64,000 nucleotides of DNA from Diplonema japonicum. Lineage: Eukaryota > Euglenozoa > Diplonemea > Diplonemida > Diplonemidae. The notes beneath the pieces were generated by a model, which searched no databases, was not told where the DNA came from, and saw only the letters and a list, made by a program, of their open reading frames with translations. A program made the translations under genes and the position numbers. Location: the NCBI GenBank assembly GCA_964019335.1, contig OZ025656.1, forward strand, positions 556,001 to 620,000. The letters run 5' to 3'. This document shows positions 29,538-41,195 of this stretch, piece by piece. The first letter of the stretch is position 1. Every line of letters begins with the position of its first letter.

Positions 29538-32500
29538 ATGTCTAACGCACACACTGACCCCAAAGGTCAACCTGACCTCGTGGAGAAGGAGTTGAATGCC
29601 AAAGTTGGCAAGTTGATGCTTAAGGATGGGTCAGTCATCACTGGTAAATCATTCGGCGCGGACGTGAACGTTTCTGGCGAGGTTGTCTTCAACACTGGTA
29701 TGGTAGGGTACCCGGAGTCCCTCACGGACCCCTCGTACAAAGGGCAGATCTTGGTGCTGACGTACCCGCTTATCGGGAACTACGGTGTGCCCGACCGTGA
29801 GGACAGGGATCAGTACGGGCTCCCGAAGTTCTTCGAGTCCGACAAGGTGCAGGTGACGGGTGTGATCGTAAGCGACTACAGCTACTCCCCAAGCCACTAC
29901 GCCAGCACCTGCTCGCTGGGATCCTGGCTGCAGGAGCACAACGTGCCCGCCCTCTTCAACGTGGACACCCGTGCCCTCGTGAAGAAGATCCGTGACAATG
30001 GTTCCCTTCTCGGCAAGATCATCTTCGACGACGCTAAGGACTCCCTCTCCTTCGAAGACCCCAACAAGCGCAACCTCATCGCCGAGGTCTCCCACAAGGA
30101 ACCTAGGGTGTTCGGGAACGGCAAGTACAAGATCGTCGCCGTTGACTGCGGGATGAAGAACAACATCATCCGCTACTTCGTCAACCACACCGACTGCACT
30201 CTCAAGGTCGTCCCTTGGGACTACGATTTCAGCACTGAGGAGTGCGACGGTATCTTCCTCTCCAACGGTCCTGGTGATCCGGAGCTCATGGGCATCACCG
30301 TCAACAACCTGAAGAAGTGCTTGGACAAGGACACCCCCATCTTCGGTATCTGCATGGGTCACCAGCTGCTCGCCATGGCGGCTGGCGCCAAGACCTACAA
30401 GATGAAGTTCGGTAACCGAGGGATGAACCAGCCTGTGGTGGACATGCGCACGACGAGGTGCTACATCACCCCCCAGAACCACGGGTTCGCCGTTGACGAG
30501 AAGACGCTCCCTGAGGACTGGTGCCCTATGTTCTACAACGCCAACGACTACACCAACGAGGGTATCTGCCACATCTCCAAGCCTTTCTTCTCCGTCCAAT
30601 TCCACCCTGAGGCGATGGGTGGTCCCACCGACACTGATTTCTTGTTCAAAATGTTCATTGACCGTATCTCCGAGAACGGTTCCAGGGCCACCATCGTGCC
30701 TGTCATCCGTAAGCCCGACTGCAAGAAGATCCTTCTGCTCGGCAGCGGTGGTCTGTCCATCGGTCAGGCCGGTGAATTCGACTACAGCGGTAGTCAGGCC
30801 ATCAAGGCCCTCAAGGAGCACAACCTCAGGGTGATCCTGGTGAACCCCAACATCGCTACGTGCCAGACCAGCAAGGGCATGGCCGATGAGGTGTACTTCG
30901 AGCCCGTCACACTTGAGTTCGTGACAAAGATTATCGAGAAGGAGAGGCCTGATGGTATCATGCTTCAGTTCGGTGGGCAGACCGCCCTGAACTGCGGTGT
31001 GCAGCTCCGTGACGCTGGTGTTCTTGATCGCTACAATGTGCAGGTGCTCGGTACCCAGGTTGACGCTATCATTGCCACCGAGGATCGTGAGGTGTTCGCC
31101 CAGAAGCTTGCTGAGATCGGCGAGAAAGTGGCACCCAGCAAGACCGCTATCACTGTGGAGGAAGCCCTTGAGATCGGTAAGGAAATCGGGTACCCCGTGT
31201 TGGTGCGTTCCGCCTTCGCACTTGGCGGTCTCGGCTCTGGTTTCGCAAACGACGCCGTTGAGATGAAGGAGCTTTGCACCAAAGCCTTCGCTGGCACTGA
31301 TCAGATCATCGTGGACAAGTCCCTCAAGGGGTGGAAAGAGCTCGAGTACGAGGTTGTGCGTGACGCGCAGGACAACTGCATCACCGTGTGCAACATGGAG
31401 AACTTCGACCCTCTTGGTATCCACACTGGTGACTCCATCGTCGTGGCGCCCAGTCAGACCCTCAGCAACGAGGAGTACTACCAGCTCAGGAAGGCGGCCA
31501 TTAAGATTGCCCGCCACATTGGTATTGTCGGTGAGTGCAACGTGCAGTACGCCGTCGACCCACACAGCAACGACTACTGCATCATCGAGATGAACGCCAG
31601 GCTGTCCAGGTCTAGTGCTCTTGCCTCCAAGGCCACCGGTTACCCCCTGGCTTACGTGGCTGCCAAGCTTGCCCTTGGCACTGCCCTGCCTGACATCAGG
31701 AACTCCGTCACGCAGTCCACTTGCGCCTGCTTCGAACCCTCGCTCGACTACTGTGTCATCAAGTTCCCCAGGTGGGACATGAGGAAGTTCAGCAGGGTGT
31801 CGTCCTCGATCGGCAGTGCCATGAAGAGTGTGGGTGAGGTCATGTCTATCGGTAGGAAGTTCGAGGAAGCCTTCCAGAAGGGTCTCCGCATGGTTGAGGG
31901 CAGCATTGACGGCTTTGGGTATGTACAGCATCACATCATCAAACACGCAACACAGCGACCTCGCCAACGCCGACGAGAGCGCCTGCACGGATGAGGAGCT
32001 GGTGCACGAGATGGCCAACCCTAGGTATGTTTTTTTTGCGAGGCGCACTTTACAAACCACAGCGACCGTCGTGTCTTCGCTATCGCCGTTGCTCTCTTCA
32101 GGGGGTTCGGGGTGGAGCGTGTGTACGAGATCACCAAGATCGACAGGTGGTTCTTGACCAAGCTGCAGAACATCGTGGATATCGAGAAGAAGCTCGAGTC
32201 CAACAAGAAGCCCATCAAGACCGAACTCCTGGTCATCGCAAAGAAGGCTGGTTTCAGCGACCGTGGGATTGCCCGACTTGTCGGTGCTGCTGAGCATGAC
32301 GTATGCTGCGATGACAACAAAGTAACACACTGCAGATCCGCACAATGAGGCACAAGAACCACATCATGCCTGTCGTGAAGCAGATCGACACCCTTGCCGC
32401 AGAGTTCCCTGCCAAGACCAACTACCTGTACCACACGTACAACGGCACTGAGAACGGTATGATGCTGCTGTTGCGGCAGATGTGAAATTTCCTCCTACAG

Positions 32501-34375
32501 ACCTCGACTTCCCCGGTGGTGGTGTGATGGTGCTCGGGTGCGGTGCCTACCGTATTGGTAGCAGTTGCGAGTTCGATTGGTGCGCCGTGTCGTGCATCAG
32601 GACCCTCAACAAGCTGGGCATCAAGTCCATCGTTGTGAACTACAACCCCGAGACCGTGTCCACCGACTACGACGAGAGCGACAGGCTGTACTTCGAGGAG
32701 CTGTCTCTGGAGTCCGTGATCGACATCTACCACAAGGAGGGAGCTAGGGGGGTATGTTGTTTTCGCTACATATTCATATGTTATCTTCAAAGGTTGTCGT
32801 GTCTGTTGGTGGACAGATCCCCAACAACTTGGTGGTGCCCCTTCACAAGGCCGGTGTGACCATTCTCGGTACCTCGCCTGAGAGCATCGACTCCTGCGAG
32901 GACAGGAACAAGTTCAGCAAGCTGTGTGACACTCTGAGCATCGACCAGCCGCGTTGGATCGAGGCGAGCTCCATCGATGAGGCCAAGGCCTTCGCCAAGA
33001 AGGTTGAGTACCCCGTCCTGGTGAGGCCTTCGTACGTGCTGTCCGGTATGCGTGTTTTACTGATGTCCACTGAATGCAGGCGCGGCCATGAACGTTGCTG
33101 ACAACGAGGAGGACTTCGTGTCGTACCTGGCACAGGCCACCAACGTGAACAGGGAGCACCCCGTCGTGATCTCTAAGTTCATCAAGAACGCCAAGGAGAT
33201 TGAGATGGACGCCGTTGCCAAGGACGGGCGCATCATCAACTACGCTGTCTCCGAGCACGTTGAGAACGCTGGTGTGCACTCCGGTGACGCGACGCTCTGC
33301 CTCCCTGCGCAGAAGCTGTACGTCGAGACCGTGCGAAGAATCAAGCACATCATGAGCTCCCTGTGCGCACGCCTCAACATCACCGGACCTGTCAACGCGC
33401 AGTTCCTGTCTAAGAACAACGACATCAAGGTATGCAGCACCTCCAACTATCCATCACACTAGATCATCGAGTGCAACCTGAGGGCGAGCAGGTCGTTCCC
33501 GTTCGTCTCGAAGACCTTCGACGTCAACTTCATCGAGCTTGCCACCAAGGCCATGGTACGAGGGGAAACGAGAAAAAACAACTATTTATACTAAACAAAC
33601 AGATCGGTGCCCCGTGCCCCCCGTTCAACATCCACCTGTACGACACTGAGTGGGTGTGCTGCAAGAGCCCGATGTTCTCGTTCACCAGGCTGCTGGTATG
33701 AACAAACAAAATTTAAGAAATATAACAAAAAAAAAGGGAGCGGACCCTATCACAAGGGTGGAGATGGCGAGCACTGGTGAGGTTGCGTGCTTTGGTGTGA
33801 ACCAGCACGAGGCGCTGCTGAAGTCGATGCTTGCAACTGGGTTCAAGCTGCCCAACAGGACGAAGAACATCTTGGTCTCCCTGGGGCCGATCAAGGCGAA
33901 GGTGGCATTCGTGAGCTACATGAAGAGCTTGGCGAAGATGGGGTACAAGCTGTACTGCACTGAGAACACCTTCAAGTTCTACGAGGAGGAGGGTGTGGAG
34001 GTCACACGCATCGGGAAGCCTGGCGCGGAGAAGGACACTGAAATACCAGAGGCTCTGGACTTCATCAGAAACGGGAAGATTGACCTTATCATCAACGTGC
34101 CAGGGTCGTTCTCCTCTGACCAAATCACTGCAGGTTACCAGATGAGGAGGTCTGCCGTGGACTTTGGGCTCCCGCTCCTCACCAACGTTCAGCTGGCGGT
34201 TGCCCTTGTGCAGGCGATAGAACGTGTGGACCTGGACAACATGGTTGTGAGGTCTTGGAACGAGTACGTGAACCCTGGTTACAGACAGGAGGTCCTCACC
34301 ACTAAACCCGGCACCACCCCCCTCCACCGCCCTATTGAGAACCCCACCAACCTTCCCGAGGCCATTTCCTGGTGA
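29538..34375 (+). CDS. CPSII: Glutamine-dependent carbamoyl-phosphate synthase (CPSII)
   Basis: 1495 aa after removing nine introns: 31919-31955, 32025-32062, 32301-32335, 32457-32500, 32752-32792, 33046-33079, 33430-33462, 33556-33602 and 33696-33736. It makes carbamoyl phosphate from glutamine, bicarbonate and 2 ATP, the first step of pyrimidine synthesis. The N-terminal glutaminase has Cys272 in FGICMGHQ and His356/Glu358 in QFHPEAMG. Two ATP-grasp halves follow ([34 protein letters not shown]) and a C-terminal MGS-like regulatory domain. ATCase and DHOase are not fused, as in kinetoplastids and unlike animal CAD. The acceptor is ACGCAG at 29522. All introns lie in the 3' half; the first 2.38 kb is uninterrupted. 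The joined frame is exactly divisible by three. Confidence 0.97.
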
Positions 34376-34429
34376 TATTAGTGTCTTTTTTGTTTTTGTT
34401 TTTGTTTTTTACGAGATAAATTTCGGAGC

Positions 34430-34460
<31 letters not shown>

Positions 34461-36146
34461 CTTCCCTCCCTTCCCCCCTTTTCTCCTCCCCTTTTTTCAA
34501 AAGGTTATATTTTTTTTTTTTTTTTTTTTTTGTTTTTTGGAGGGAATGAAGAGCGGGGAAAAGCAAAACAAAAAACCAAAAAAAAAAAAAAAGTATGGCT
34601 GAACGAAACAAAAAAAAAAAAAGAAAATAAACCCCCCTCGAGAACAAGAAGATCATCAACTTTTTTTTTCTTTTTTCTTGTTTCAGAAACAGGAGGATGA
34701 GATACGACAAGGGGTGGTGGACTAACAGAAAAAGAAATAGCAAAAGAAGAAGGTTCTAAAAAAAAGGGGGGGGGGAAATAACAAACGAATGTGGTTTGCT
34801 CATGGACAACTGATTTTTTTTTTACAAAAAAAAAGAAGAAAAAGGAAAGCGATGTGAAGAGATCATCTAAAGGGCAAGGGAAATAATGTGGATAGAGGAA
34901 AGAAAGGAAACAAAGAAAAAAGAAGGGGAAAACAAAAAGAATATTTTTTACAGTTTCTCCATCATTACCCTTATATTTTTTTTTTTTTTATAGGCTTTTC
35001 TGTCCTCCTTTTTATTACTTTTTGATATTGCGTGAACGAAAAAAAAAAAAAAAAAAAAAAATGAAAAAGAAAAAGAAAAAGAAAAAACAAAAAAAAAAAG
35101 TCCAATTGACGAAAAACGAGTCACGAAAAAAAAAGAAAACCCCTTTATTTTTTGTTTTACTTTATCCCTCTACCAAAAGGTTTCCCTTGTTATTTTTTTT
35201 AACCTTTCTGTGGAAGCTCATTGTGTACCCTTTACTCTTTTTTTTATATTTTATTATTCATTATTTAGCAGCGTCCATTTCGAGCATCGCGGAGAAAAAA
35301 AAAAAAAAGAAGAAAAAAAGGGAAAAAAAAAAATCTAGTTTTTTGTGGCAAGGGTGCCAAGAGGTCGTTATTTTGTTTGAGAAGAAAAAGGAAAACTGAA
35401 AAAAAAAAAAAAAAAGAAATTGGAAGGGAGAAAAAAAAAAAGAAAAAGAAATTTACATTCGTCGGACCCGTGAGAGTGGCGTGGAAAAAAAAAAAAAGAA
35501 AAAAAGAAAATGAATGAAACAAAAGAAAAAGTGGATACCCAAATTATTTCCTTATTTTTTTTTTTTAAATGAATCTTCCAACTATTTTTTTTTTTTCTCT
35601 TTCAGTATAATTTTCTTCTCAAAACAAATGAAAACGCAAGAAACCAACAGACCTGCCCTTCCCTCCTCCCCCAGCTAGATTACGATAATTTTTTTTTATG
35701 GAGCCCTCTTCTAGTTTCTTTATTTTTTATAGCCTTCCTTACGCCTTTCTTCCTCGTCCCCTTTTCTGTTTTTTTTTTTATTCTCCCCCTTTACCTTCTC
35801 CCTTCCTCTCTGTTTTTTTTCCCCCCCCTCTCTATTTCCCATCGCATCACAAGCCAAAAAAAAAAAAGAAAACGAGTATTTTCTTTCTTTCATTCTTTTT
35901 TTTTTGTTGCAAAATCATCTTATTCAAAAGACTCCGAAATAGCAAAATTCCCACTTATATTTTCCTTTTGTAGAACAGAAGGAGGAAAAAAAAGGCTTTT
36001 TTTTCATCTTTTCCCCCCTATTTTTCCGTTGGGCTGGCTGCTTTTTTTTTATATATTCCAGTTGAGATTCAATTCCATAAAAGAAGAAAAAAAAAAAAAA
36101 AAACAAAAAGAAAACCACACACACAAAAGGAAAAAAAGAAGAAAAA
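34376..36146. other. Intergenic, homopolymer-rich, no gene seen
   Basis: About 1.77 kb of A, T, C and G runs, including T runs above 20 nt near 34430-34456 and 34510-34531 and A runs near 35040-35060. I found no stretch with coding-like residue composition. The end is an A-rich leader directly before the VMA21 ATG. Confidence 0.65.
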
Positions 36147-36653
36147 ATGGGAAAATCGAAAAAAAAGAAGGAGACCCCTGTGGAGCAGAAAGAGGAGAAA
36201 AAGGAAACGAAAAAAGAAACAAAAAAGGAAACCAAAAAAGAAGCGAAAAAGGAAAAGGTGGTAGTGGAGCAGAAGAAGAAGGTCGCAGAGGAGCAGGGTA
36301 TGAGCGAATTGCAAAAAATGCTGCTCAAGCAAAACATGAAGCTCTTGAATTTTAAGGAGCGCTTCGTTGCCTTCGGCAGGTTCCGGCGGCTTCTCTTGGC
36401 ACCAGAGAACCGGCCTGTTTTCAACAAGTTCGCCATCGCCACTATTTGCATGGTCACGTTGCCTGTTCTCACTTTCTACCTAGCTCTCTCGTACTTTGAA
36501 GAAAACAACTACGGCCAACAGGCTCCTGTTTACGCAGCTTTCGCGTCACTCGCAGCAGTGCAGGTAGTTTCTTTCGGCTACGTCTTTGTAGCAGTGCTAG
36601 AGGAAAACGACCTCAACGCTCAGAAGGAACAGGCGAAGAAAAAGGATGAGTGA
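36147..36653 (+). CDS. VMA21: VMA21-like V-ATPase assembly factor
   Basis: 168 aa. The first about 55 residues are a Lys/Glu-rich low-complexity tail. The conserved part is the VMA21 hairpin: TM1 at about 94-116 (ICMVTLPVLTFYLALSYF) and TM2 at about 127-150 (AAFASLAAVQVVSFGYVFVA), followed by a short polar end. The last four residues, KKDE, fit a KKxx dilysine ER-retrieval signal and resemble the KKED end of yeast Vma21. The family works in the ER, where it assembles the V0 proteolipid ring and escorts it to the Golgi. The long charged N-terminus is extra compared with yeast and human proteins. No introns. The leader is A-rich. Confidence 0.85.
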   Translation: MGKSKKKKETPVEQKEEKKETKKETKKETKKEAKKEKVVVEQKKKVAEEQGMSELQKMLLKQNMKLLNFKERFVAFGRFRRLLLAPENRPVFNKFAIATICMVTLPVLTFYLALSYFEENNYGQQAPVYAAFASLAAVQVVSFGYVFVAVLEENDLNAQKEQAKKKDE

Positions 36654-36765
36654 AGAAGGAAAGTTTCTTCCCCCCCTTCCCCCAAGTGTACCACCGAAAC
36701 AGAGAAACACAACAACTTTTTTTTTTCCAAGAAAATATTTTCTTTTGTTCATTCCCCCCCATTAG

Positions 36766-37885
36766 ATGCTGCGCCACAGGATACTGAGGAAGATGTCATT
36801 GAAGGTTCACGCGCAGGTGCCCGAGACCGCTGAGAGGATCATCGGGACTCACGATGGGACCTTCCATGCTGACGAGTCGCTTGCGGTGGCGATGCTGAGG
36901 TTGACGAAGGAGTTCAAAGGTGCAGAGGTGCTGAGGACGAGGAACCCCGACCTCCTGGCGAAGTGCAACATCGTTGTGGACGTGGGTGCGAAGTACGACG
37001 CGGATAAGCTGCTCTTCGACCACCACCAGCGTGAGTTCCAGGGCACCATGACCACTGCCTCCAACGAGTACAAGACAAGGCTGTCCAGCGCCGGGTTGGT
37101 GTACAAGCACTACGGCAGGGAGATCATTGCCGGGCTGTGCCCCGAGGCCACGGAAGAGGACATCGAGATCCTCTTTGACAGAGTGTACAGAACCTTCATT
37201 GAGCACATTGACGGCGGCGACAACGGTGTGGAGGCCTACTCTTCCCCGTCGGGCGAGAAGCTCATCCAAAACTACAGCGTGACGACAAGCCTCCCATCCA
37301 GGGTGTCCAACCTCGCCCCGAGGTGGAACCAGCCCACCACACCCGAGTCCTTCAACGAGGGCTTTGTGAAGGCTGTTGAGATCACCGGGGAGAGCTTTTT
37401 GCAATCCGTCGATTACTTCGCGAAGGCCTGGATGCCAGCACGCGACATCGTCGTGAAGTGCATCAAGGACAGGCACAACGTGCACGACTCCGGCAAGATC
37501 CTCAAACTCGACACTTTCTGCCCGTGGCAGGAGCACCTGTTCCAAGTGGAGAAGGACTTGGGTATCGCGGGAGAACTGCTGTACGCACTGTTCCCCGACA
37601 TGAACAAAGGGTGGAGGGTATGCGTACTAACAAACAACCTAAAAAAACCAAACCAGGTACGTGCCATTGGTATTGAAGGCTCTGCGTTCGGTCAACGCAA
37701 GCCATTGCCGTGGAAGGGCCTGAGGGACCAGGAGCTGTCGAAGGAGTCCGGTATCTCTGGGTGCGTCTTCGTTCACGCAGCTGGTATGACGCGAAGTCAC
37801 AACAAACAACACGCTAGGCTTCATCGGTGGTAACGATACGTACGAAGGTGCGCTGCAGATGGCGATTAAGGCCTTGGCCAACTGA
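36766..37885 (+). CDS. MYG1: MYG1/GAMM1-type DHH-like exonuclease
   Basis: 348 aa after removing introns 37618-37656 (39 nt) and 37784-37817 (34 nt). MYG1 proteins are 3'-5' RNA exonucleases acting in nucleolus and mitochondria. Metal-binding motifs of the DHH-like fold are present: GTHDGTFHADES, VVDVGAKYD, FDHHQREF and HIDGGDNGVEAY. Downstream family segments are PWQEHLF and, after splicing, FVHAAGFIGGNDTYEGAL. The start MLRHRILRKMSLKVHAQ is basic and could be a mitochondrial presequence. The ATG follows the acceptor CATTAG directly (36764-36765), leaving essentially no leader apart from a spliced leader. Confidence 0.93.
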
Positions 37886-37994
37886 AATGATCTAGCTCAT
37901 TCATAGGTTGCTATCAAGAACATATTGCAGGGGTGAGTGTTGATCATGTCTTATTATACCCCCGCACGAACACACCACAAGAAGGGACGATGCA

Positions 37995-39578
37995 ATGCAA
38001 CGGCCGCTATGGGAGACTATGTTGAAAGATGAGGAGTTCAGGAGACTTGTTAAGCTGGAGATCACGCATCTGGAGAGGACAAGTGCAGCATCGTGCAACA
38101 TAGACTGCTACAGGGTGCATGTGAGTGATGGGTTTCTTGAAGGGGCAGTTGTGAAGCGTGCTGTAGTAGCGGTGGAGGGCGGAACCTGCTCATACAACTA
38201 TCTCATGAAAGAGGAGGAAAACAGGGAACGGTTTGAGTTAACGCATGCAATCTCCAGGGAGTCCAAAACAGTCGGGTCCTCCTCTGCAACCTTGCAGCCC
38301 CTCTTGGACAAACTTAGTGCCTCTCTTGACAAAATCCCCAACGTCGTCACCACCCAGCAGAAGGAGTCCGAACACGACATCCTCCTTGACCGTACCTTCC
38401 CGGTCGCGGGTTACCTGTGCTCACCTTGCTGCACTCCCAAGAGGTGCACCAAGACAGACGTCGAAGGCCTTCTCTCTGTTTATCACAACGGGCGTTTCAG
38501 AGGACATTTCATGCCGTCTAAATCACTCCAGCGCCGCAACATCTTCTCAAAGGCCATCACACGCCTTGCTGCCTGCAACAGGATACCCTGCTGGTGTCTG
38601 CAGTGCATCGAGCCCCCCCTCGTCGGCACAAAAACCGGCAATGTTGTGACCTACGACGAATCATGTTTTTCGTCTGCTGTGGACGTGAGGCGACACATCC
38701 CAACACTCAAGGTACAGAGAGTGCTCCAGAAGCTGCACGAGTTGGTGCCCAAGCAGGAGGGCAGGGTCATAGGATCAGAATATCTGAAGCTTGTTCTGCA
38801 AATCACATCGGGGCTTGCTCCGTCGTATCTTGTGCAACAAGACGCAAGCATCGCAGAGGAAGAGCTGTCGCTGTTCATGAAGCAAGGACGAGACAGTGCG
38901 GCGTTCTCGTACTTTTTGGCGGTCGTTGCGTCGTTGTACTTGCCACAGACTGTTTCGGAGGCACAACTCGCAACCTTCTACACGTTACTGTATGAATGGT
39001 GCAAGAACACGCCCCCCTGTGCGGAGCATGCGGTTGTCTCAAAGCGCAGGCTCGATGTGGAATACATGCCTCCGTCCAACGCACTGCCCAAGATGCAGTG
39101 GCACACATTGGCAAGTCCTGTGGTACGGAAAAAGTCGGAAAGTGTGAGTAAAATACCAGGTTTACATGAACTGTTGTCTACACTTACACCTGAATTTGTG
39201 GATTGCTTAGAAGAGGCGAGGATGACCCATCAAATGAACTGCAGGCTGCAAAGGGCTGTACAAGCACCCACACGAGAGTTGTCCGTCTCGCGAAAAGACA
39301 CCCCGCACTTCGCAGCTGGGATGCGTGTCACAGCTGTCAACATCCCAGGGAGCCTTGAGGGCCTCTCGGGCACCGTTCTCGGGACCAGTCGCGACAAGGT
39401 GGTGATTGACTTCGACGCACCATACGGTGATCTCTCTGTGCCTCCGCAGAACGTTAAAACTGCCAGCAGCCAGGTTGCTTCACACGGTGCCACCAGAACG
39501 ATACTGAAAAAGAGGAAGCTGCGGAAGCGCTGTTCCGCAATGTTGCCACATATGAGGGTAAAATGCGCACTCTATTAA
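37995..39578 (+). CDS. Unknown protein with KOW-like C-terminal segment
   Basis: 527 aa. No overall family recognised. It has a Cys-rich middle (LCSPCCTPKRC; CWCLQC) that could bind metal, and near residues 437-490 a KOW/SH3-like pattern (AAGMRVTAVNIPGSLEGLSGT, here split as AAGMRVTAVN and GLSGTVLGTSRDKVVIDFD) often found in RNA-binding or exonuclease proteins. The basic end is LKKRKLRKRC. Two ATGs precede the chosen one in other frames (37947 and 37990), so this start is uncertain. A TATTGCAG acceptor lies at about 37930. The stop is only 36 nt before the acceptor used by the next gene. Confidence 0.7.
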   Translation: MQRPLWETMLKDEEFRRLVKLEITHLERTSAASCNIDCYRVHVSDGFLEGAVVKRAVVAVEGGTCSYNYLMKEEENRERFELTHAISRESKTVGSSSATLQPLLDKLSASLDKIPNVVTTQQKESEHDILLDRTFPVAGYLCSPCCTPKRCTKTDVEGLLSVYHNGRFRGHFMPSKSLQRRNIFSKAITRLAACNRIPCWCLQCIEPPLVGTKTGNVVTYDESCFSSAVDVRRHIPTLKVQRVLQKLHELVPKQEGRVIGSEYLKLVLQITSGLAPSYLVQQDASIAEEELSLFMKQGRDSAAFSYFLAVVASLYLPQTVSEAQLATFYTLLYEWCKNTPPCAEHAVVSKRRLDVEYMPPSNALPKMQWHTLASPVVRKKSESVSKIPGLHELLSTLTPEFVDCLEEARMTHQMNCRLQRAVQAPTRELSVSRKDTPHFAAGMRVTAVNIPGSLEGLSGTVLGTSRDKVVIDFDAPYGDLSVPPQNVKTASSQVASHGATRTILKKRKLRKRCSAMLPHMRVKCALY

Positions 39579-39615
39579 CATGTTTAAAGCATGCATGCAC
39601 ACAATCAACTTCAGG

Positions 39616-40995
39616 ATGTCTAAGGAGTATGCAGTGCATGTTGCCCCGCGAAGGCAAGCACTGGGCTACAAGGTCATCCGCGAGAGGGTCGTGTTCGATG
39701 TCGACACGCGAGAGGTGATTGAAAACATGCTGGAAAGGCGGAAGGGAGGGGAGGGGGTTTTGGCTGAAAACGCCCCTGCGAGCCCTATCAGACTTCATGG
39801 TGAAAAACGCGAGAACATATCCATCCCGCAGGGGATGAAACTGACGCCGCCCACTGATGAGAGCGAAGAGACGACGCTGCTAGAGGCACGGCTGCACGAG
39901 CAGGTGAAGGCAAGGATGATGAAGGGCCGCAGTGTGTGGTCGCGCAGGGCACCAGAAGTGGATGCCAACAATCTGGGGATAGACGAACTAGTGGCCATGT
40001 TAGAGGCAGGCTCCGCACATGAAGAGACACTGACCACAGAGCCCCTTGCGCACAGTCGCATGACACAATTATCAGAAGTGCAGTCAACAGACTCCGCCCA
40101 GTGCAACTTCAGAAAGCTCATACACAACGTCTTTGCGCCAGGGCAGTCAGCGAGTGGGATAGCACCAAGCAAGCGGGTGTCGCGAATGATAAAGCAGTCC
40201 AGAAAGACCAGTGCCGCTACGCGCACCCGAAGAAAAGAACCGAAGCTCAAGGAACCTGAGCTAGCAACACCGGAAATGGAACCTGAAGAAGGGCCAGACG
40301 AGGTATGGGCGTCGCTCTTCCAGTCTCCTACTTCCGTGGGAGCCGTGAAGTTGGCGACACCGAGACCTGCGTGTGTGCCCCCAATACGGTACCCGGGGAT
40401 GGTGCACGATGAGGAAGGCAACCCGACACTAGAGGGCATCCAGAGAGGGCATAACATTCTCCGATACGAGCCCATCGCATCGAGGCAAGAACACACCGGG
40501 AGATATCATGCAGACGCAGGCGAAGAGCGCACAGAACAAAAGGAACGGCTACGGTACACGGCGGCTAACTCGATTAGATGCAAGGTGCTGGGAATGGGCG
40601 AGGTTGTGAAGCTCCCGCAACCAGCGGAGACGTGGCTGGGTGGACATTACCACTGCGAGAGGGAGCACGGCGACCTCATCGACGAGGCCAGCTGTGATAT
40701 TCAAGAACGCGTGCTGGTGAAGCAGCAGATTAACGAGAGGAAGCTTTTCCTCCAGAAGGCCGCACGTAAGTACAAAGTCTCCCCACGAAGCACGATCCTT
40801 GGCATCCCGTCCGTCAGCAAGTGGCAGCGGATGAACGATAAACTACGAGAGAGTTCCACAACCCACCCGCTGCACAAGGTCATCGGGCTACGCAAGGCTG
40901 CCGAAAGTTATACCCTCACCACGCACGAACGCAAGAAGATGCCTCTCCCGCTGCATCTCGCCTATCGAACCAAGGGTGGCCTCCGAAACTACTAA
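39616..40995 (+). CDS. Unknown basic protein
   Basis: 459 aa from ATG 39616, placed one nucleotide after a CTTCAG acceptor (39613-39614). An ATG at 39580 in the same frame lies before the acceptor and is unlikely to be in the mature mRNA. The protein is Arg/Lys/Glu-rich with a disordered middle (residues about 200-250) and a conserved-looking basic C-terminus (KKMPLPLHLAYRTKGGLRNY). There are no membrane segments, catalytic motifs or clear repeats. Composition would suit a cytoskeletal or mitoribosomal protein, but nothing proves either. No introns seen. Confidence 0.7.
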   Translation: MSKEYAVHVAPRRQALGYKVIRERVVFDVDTREVIENMLERRKGGEGVLAENAPASPIRLHGEKRENISIPQGMKLTPPTDESEETTLLEARLHEQVKARMMKGRSVWSRRAPEVDANNLGIDELVAMLEAGSAHEETLTTEPLAHSRMTQLSEVQSTDSAQCNFRKLIHNVFAPGQSASGIAPSKRVSRMIKQSRKTSAATRTRRKEPKLKEPELATPEMEPEEGPDEVWASLFQSPTSVGAVKLATPRPACVPPIRYPGMVHDEEGNPTLEGIQRGHNILRYEPIASRQEHTGRYHADAGEERTEQKERLRYTAANSIRCKVLGMGEVVKLPQPAETWLGGHYHCEREHGDLIDEASCDIQERVLVKQQINERKLFLQKAARKYKVSPRSTILGIPSVSKWQRMNDKLRESSTTHPLHKVIGLRKAAESYTLTTHERKKMPLPLHLAYRTKGGLRNY

Positions 40996-41195
40996 AATAA
41001 GGACGGCTACATCTTGTCTCATTATTTACCAGTGTCAGTACCTGTGCTCAATGGTTTTCTTTTTTCTTCTTCTGTTCCTCTTCGTTATATTTGCAAGCAG
41101 CCAAAGAACCCTCTAAGATTGGAAGAAGAAGAAGAAAAAAAAACGAAAAATAACAGCACGCACGGGGGTTTAAAAAAAAAGAGAAAAAAGGAAAG

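Noticed and set aside
29649-32345. 898-aa open frame on the minus strand
   Set aside because: It is the exact antisense of CPSII exon 1. GC-rich third positions in the real gene keep the opposite frame open; its residue make-up (Val/His/Leu-rich) is typical of such shadows.
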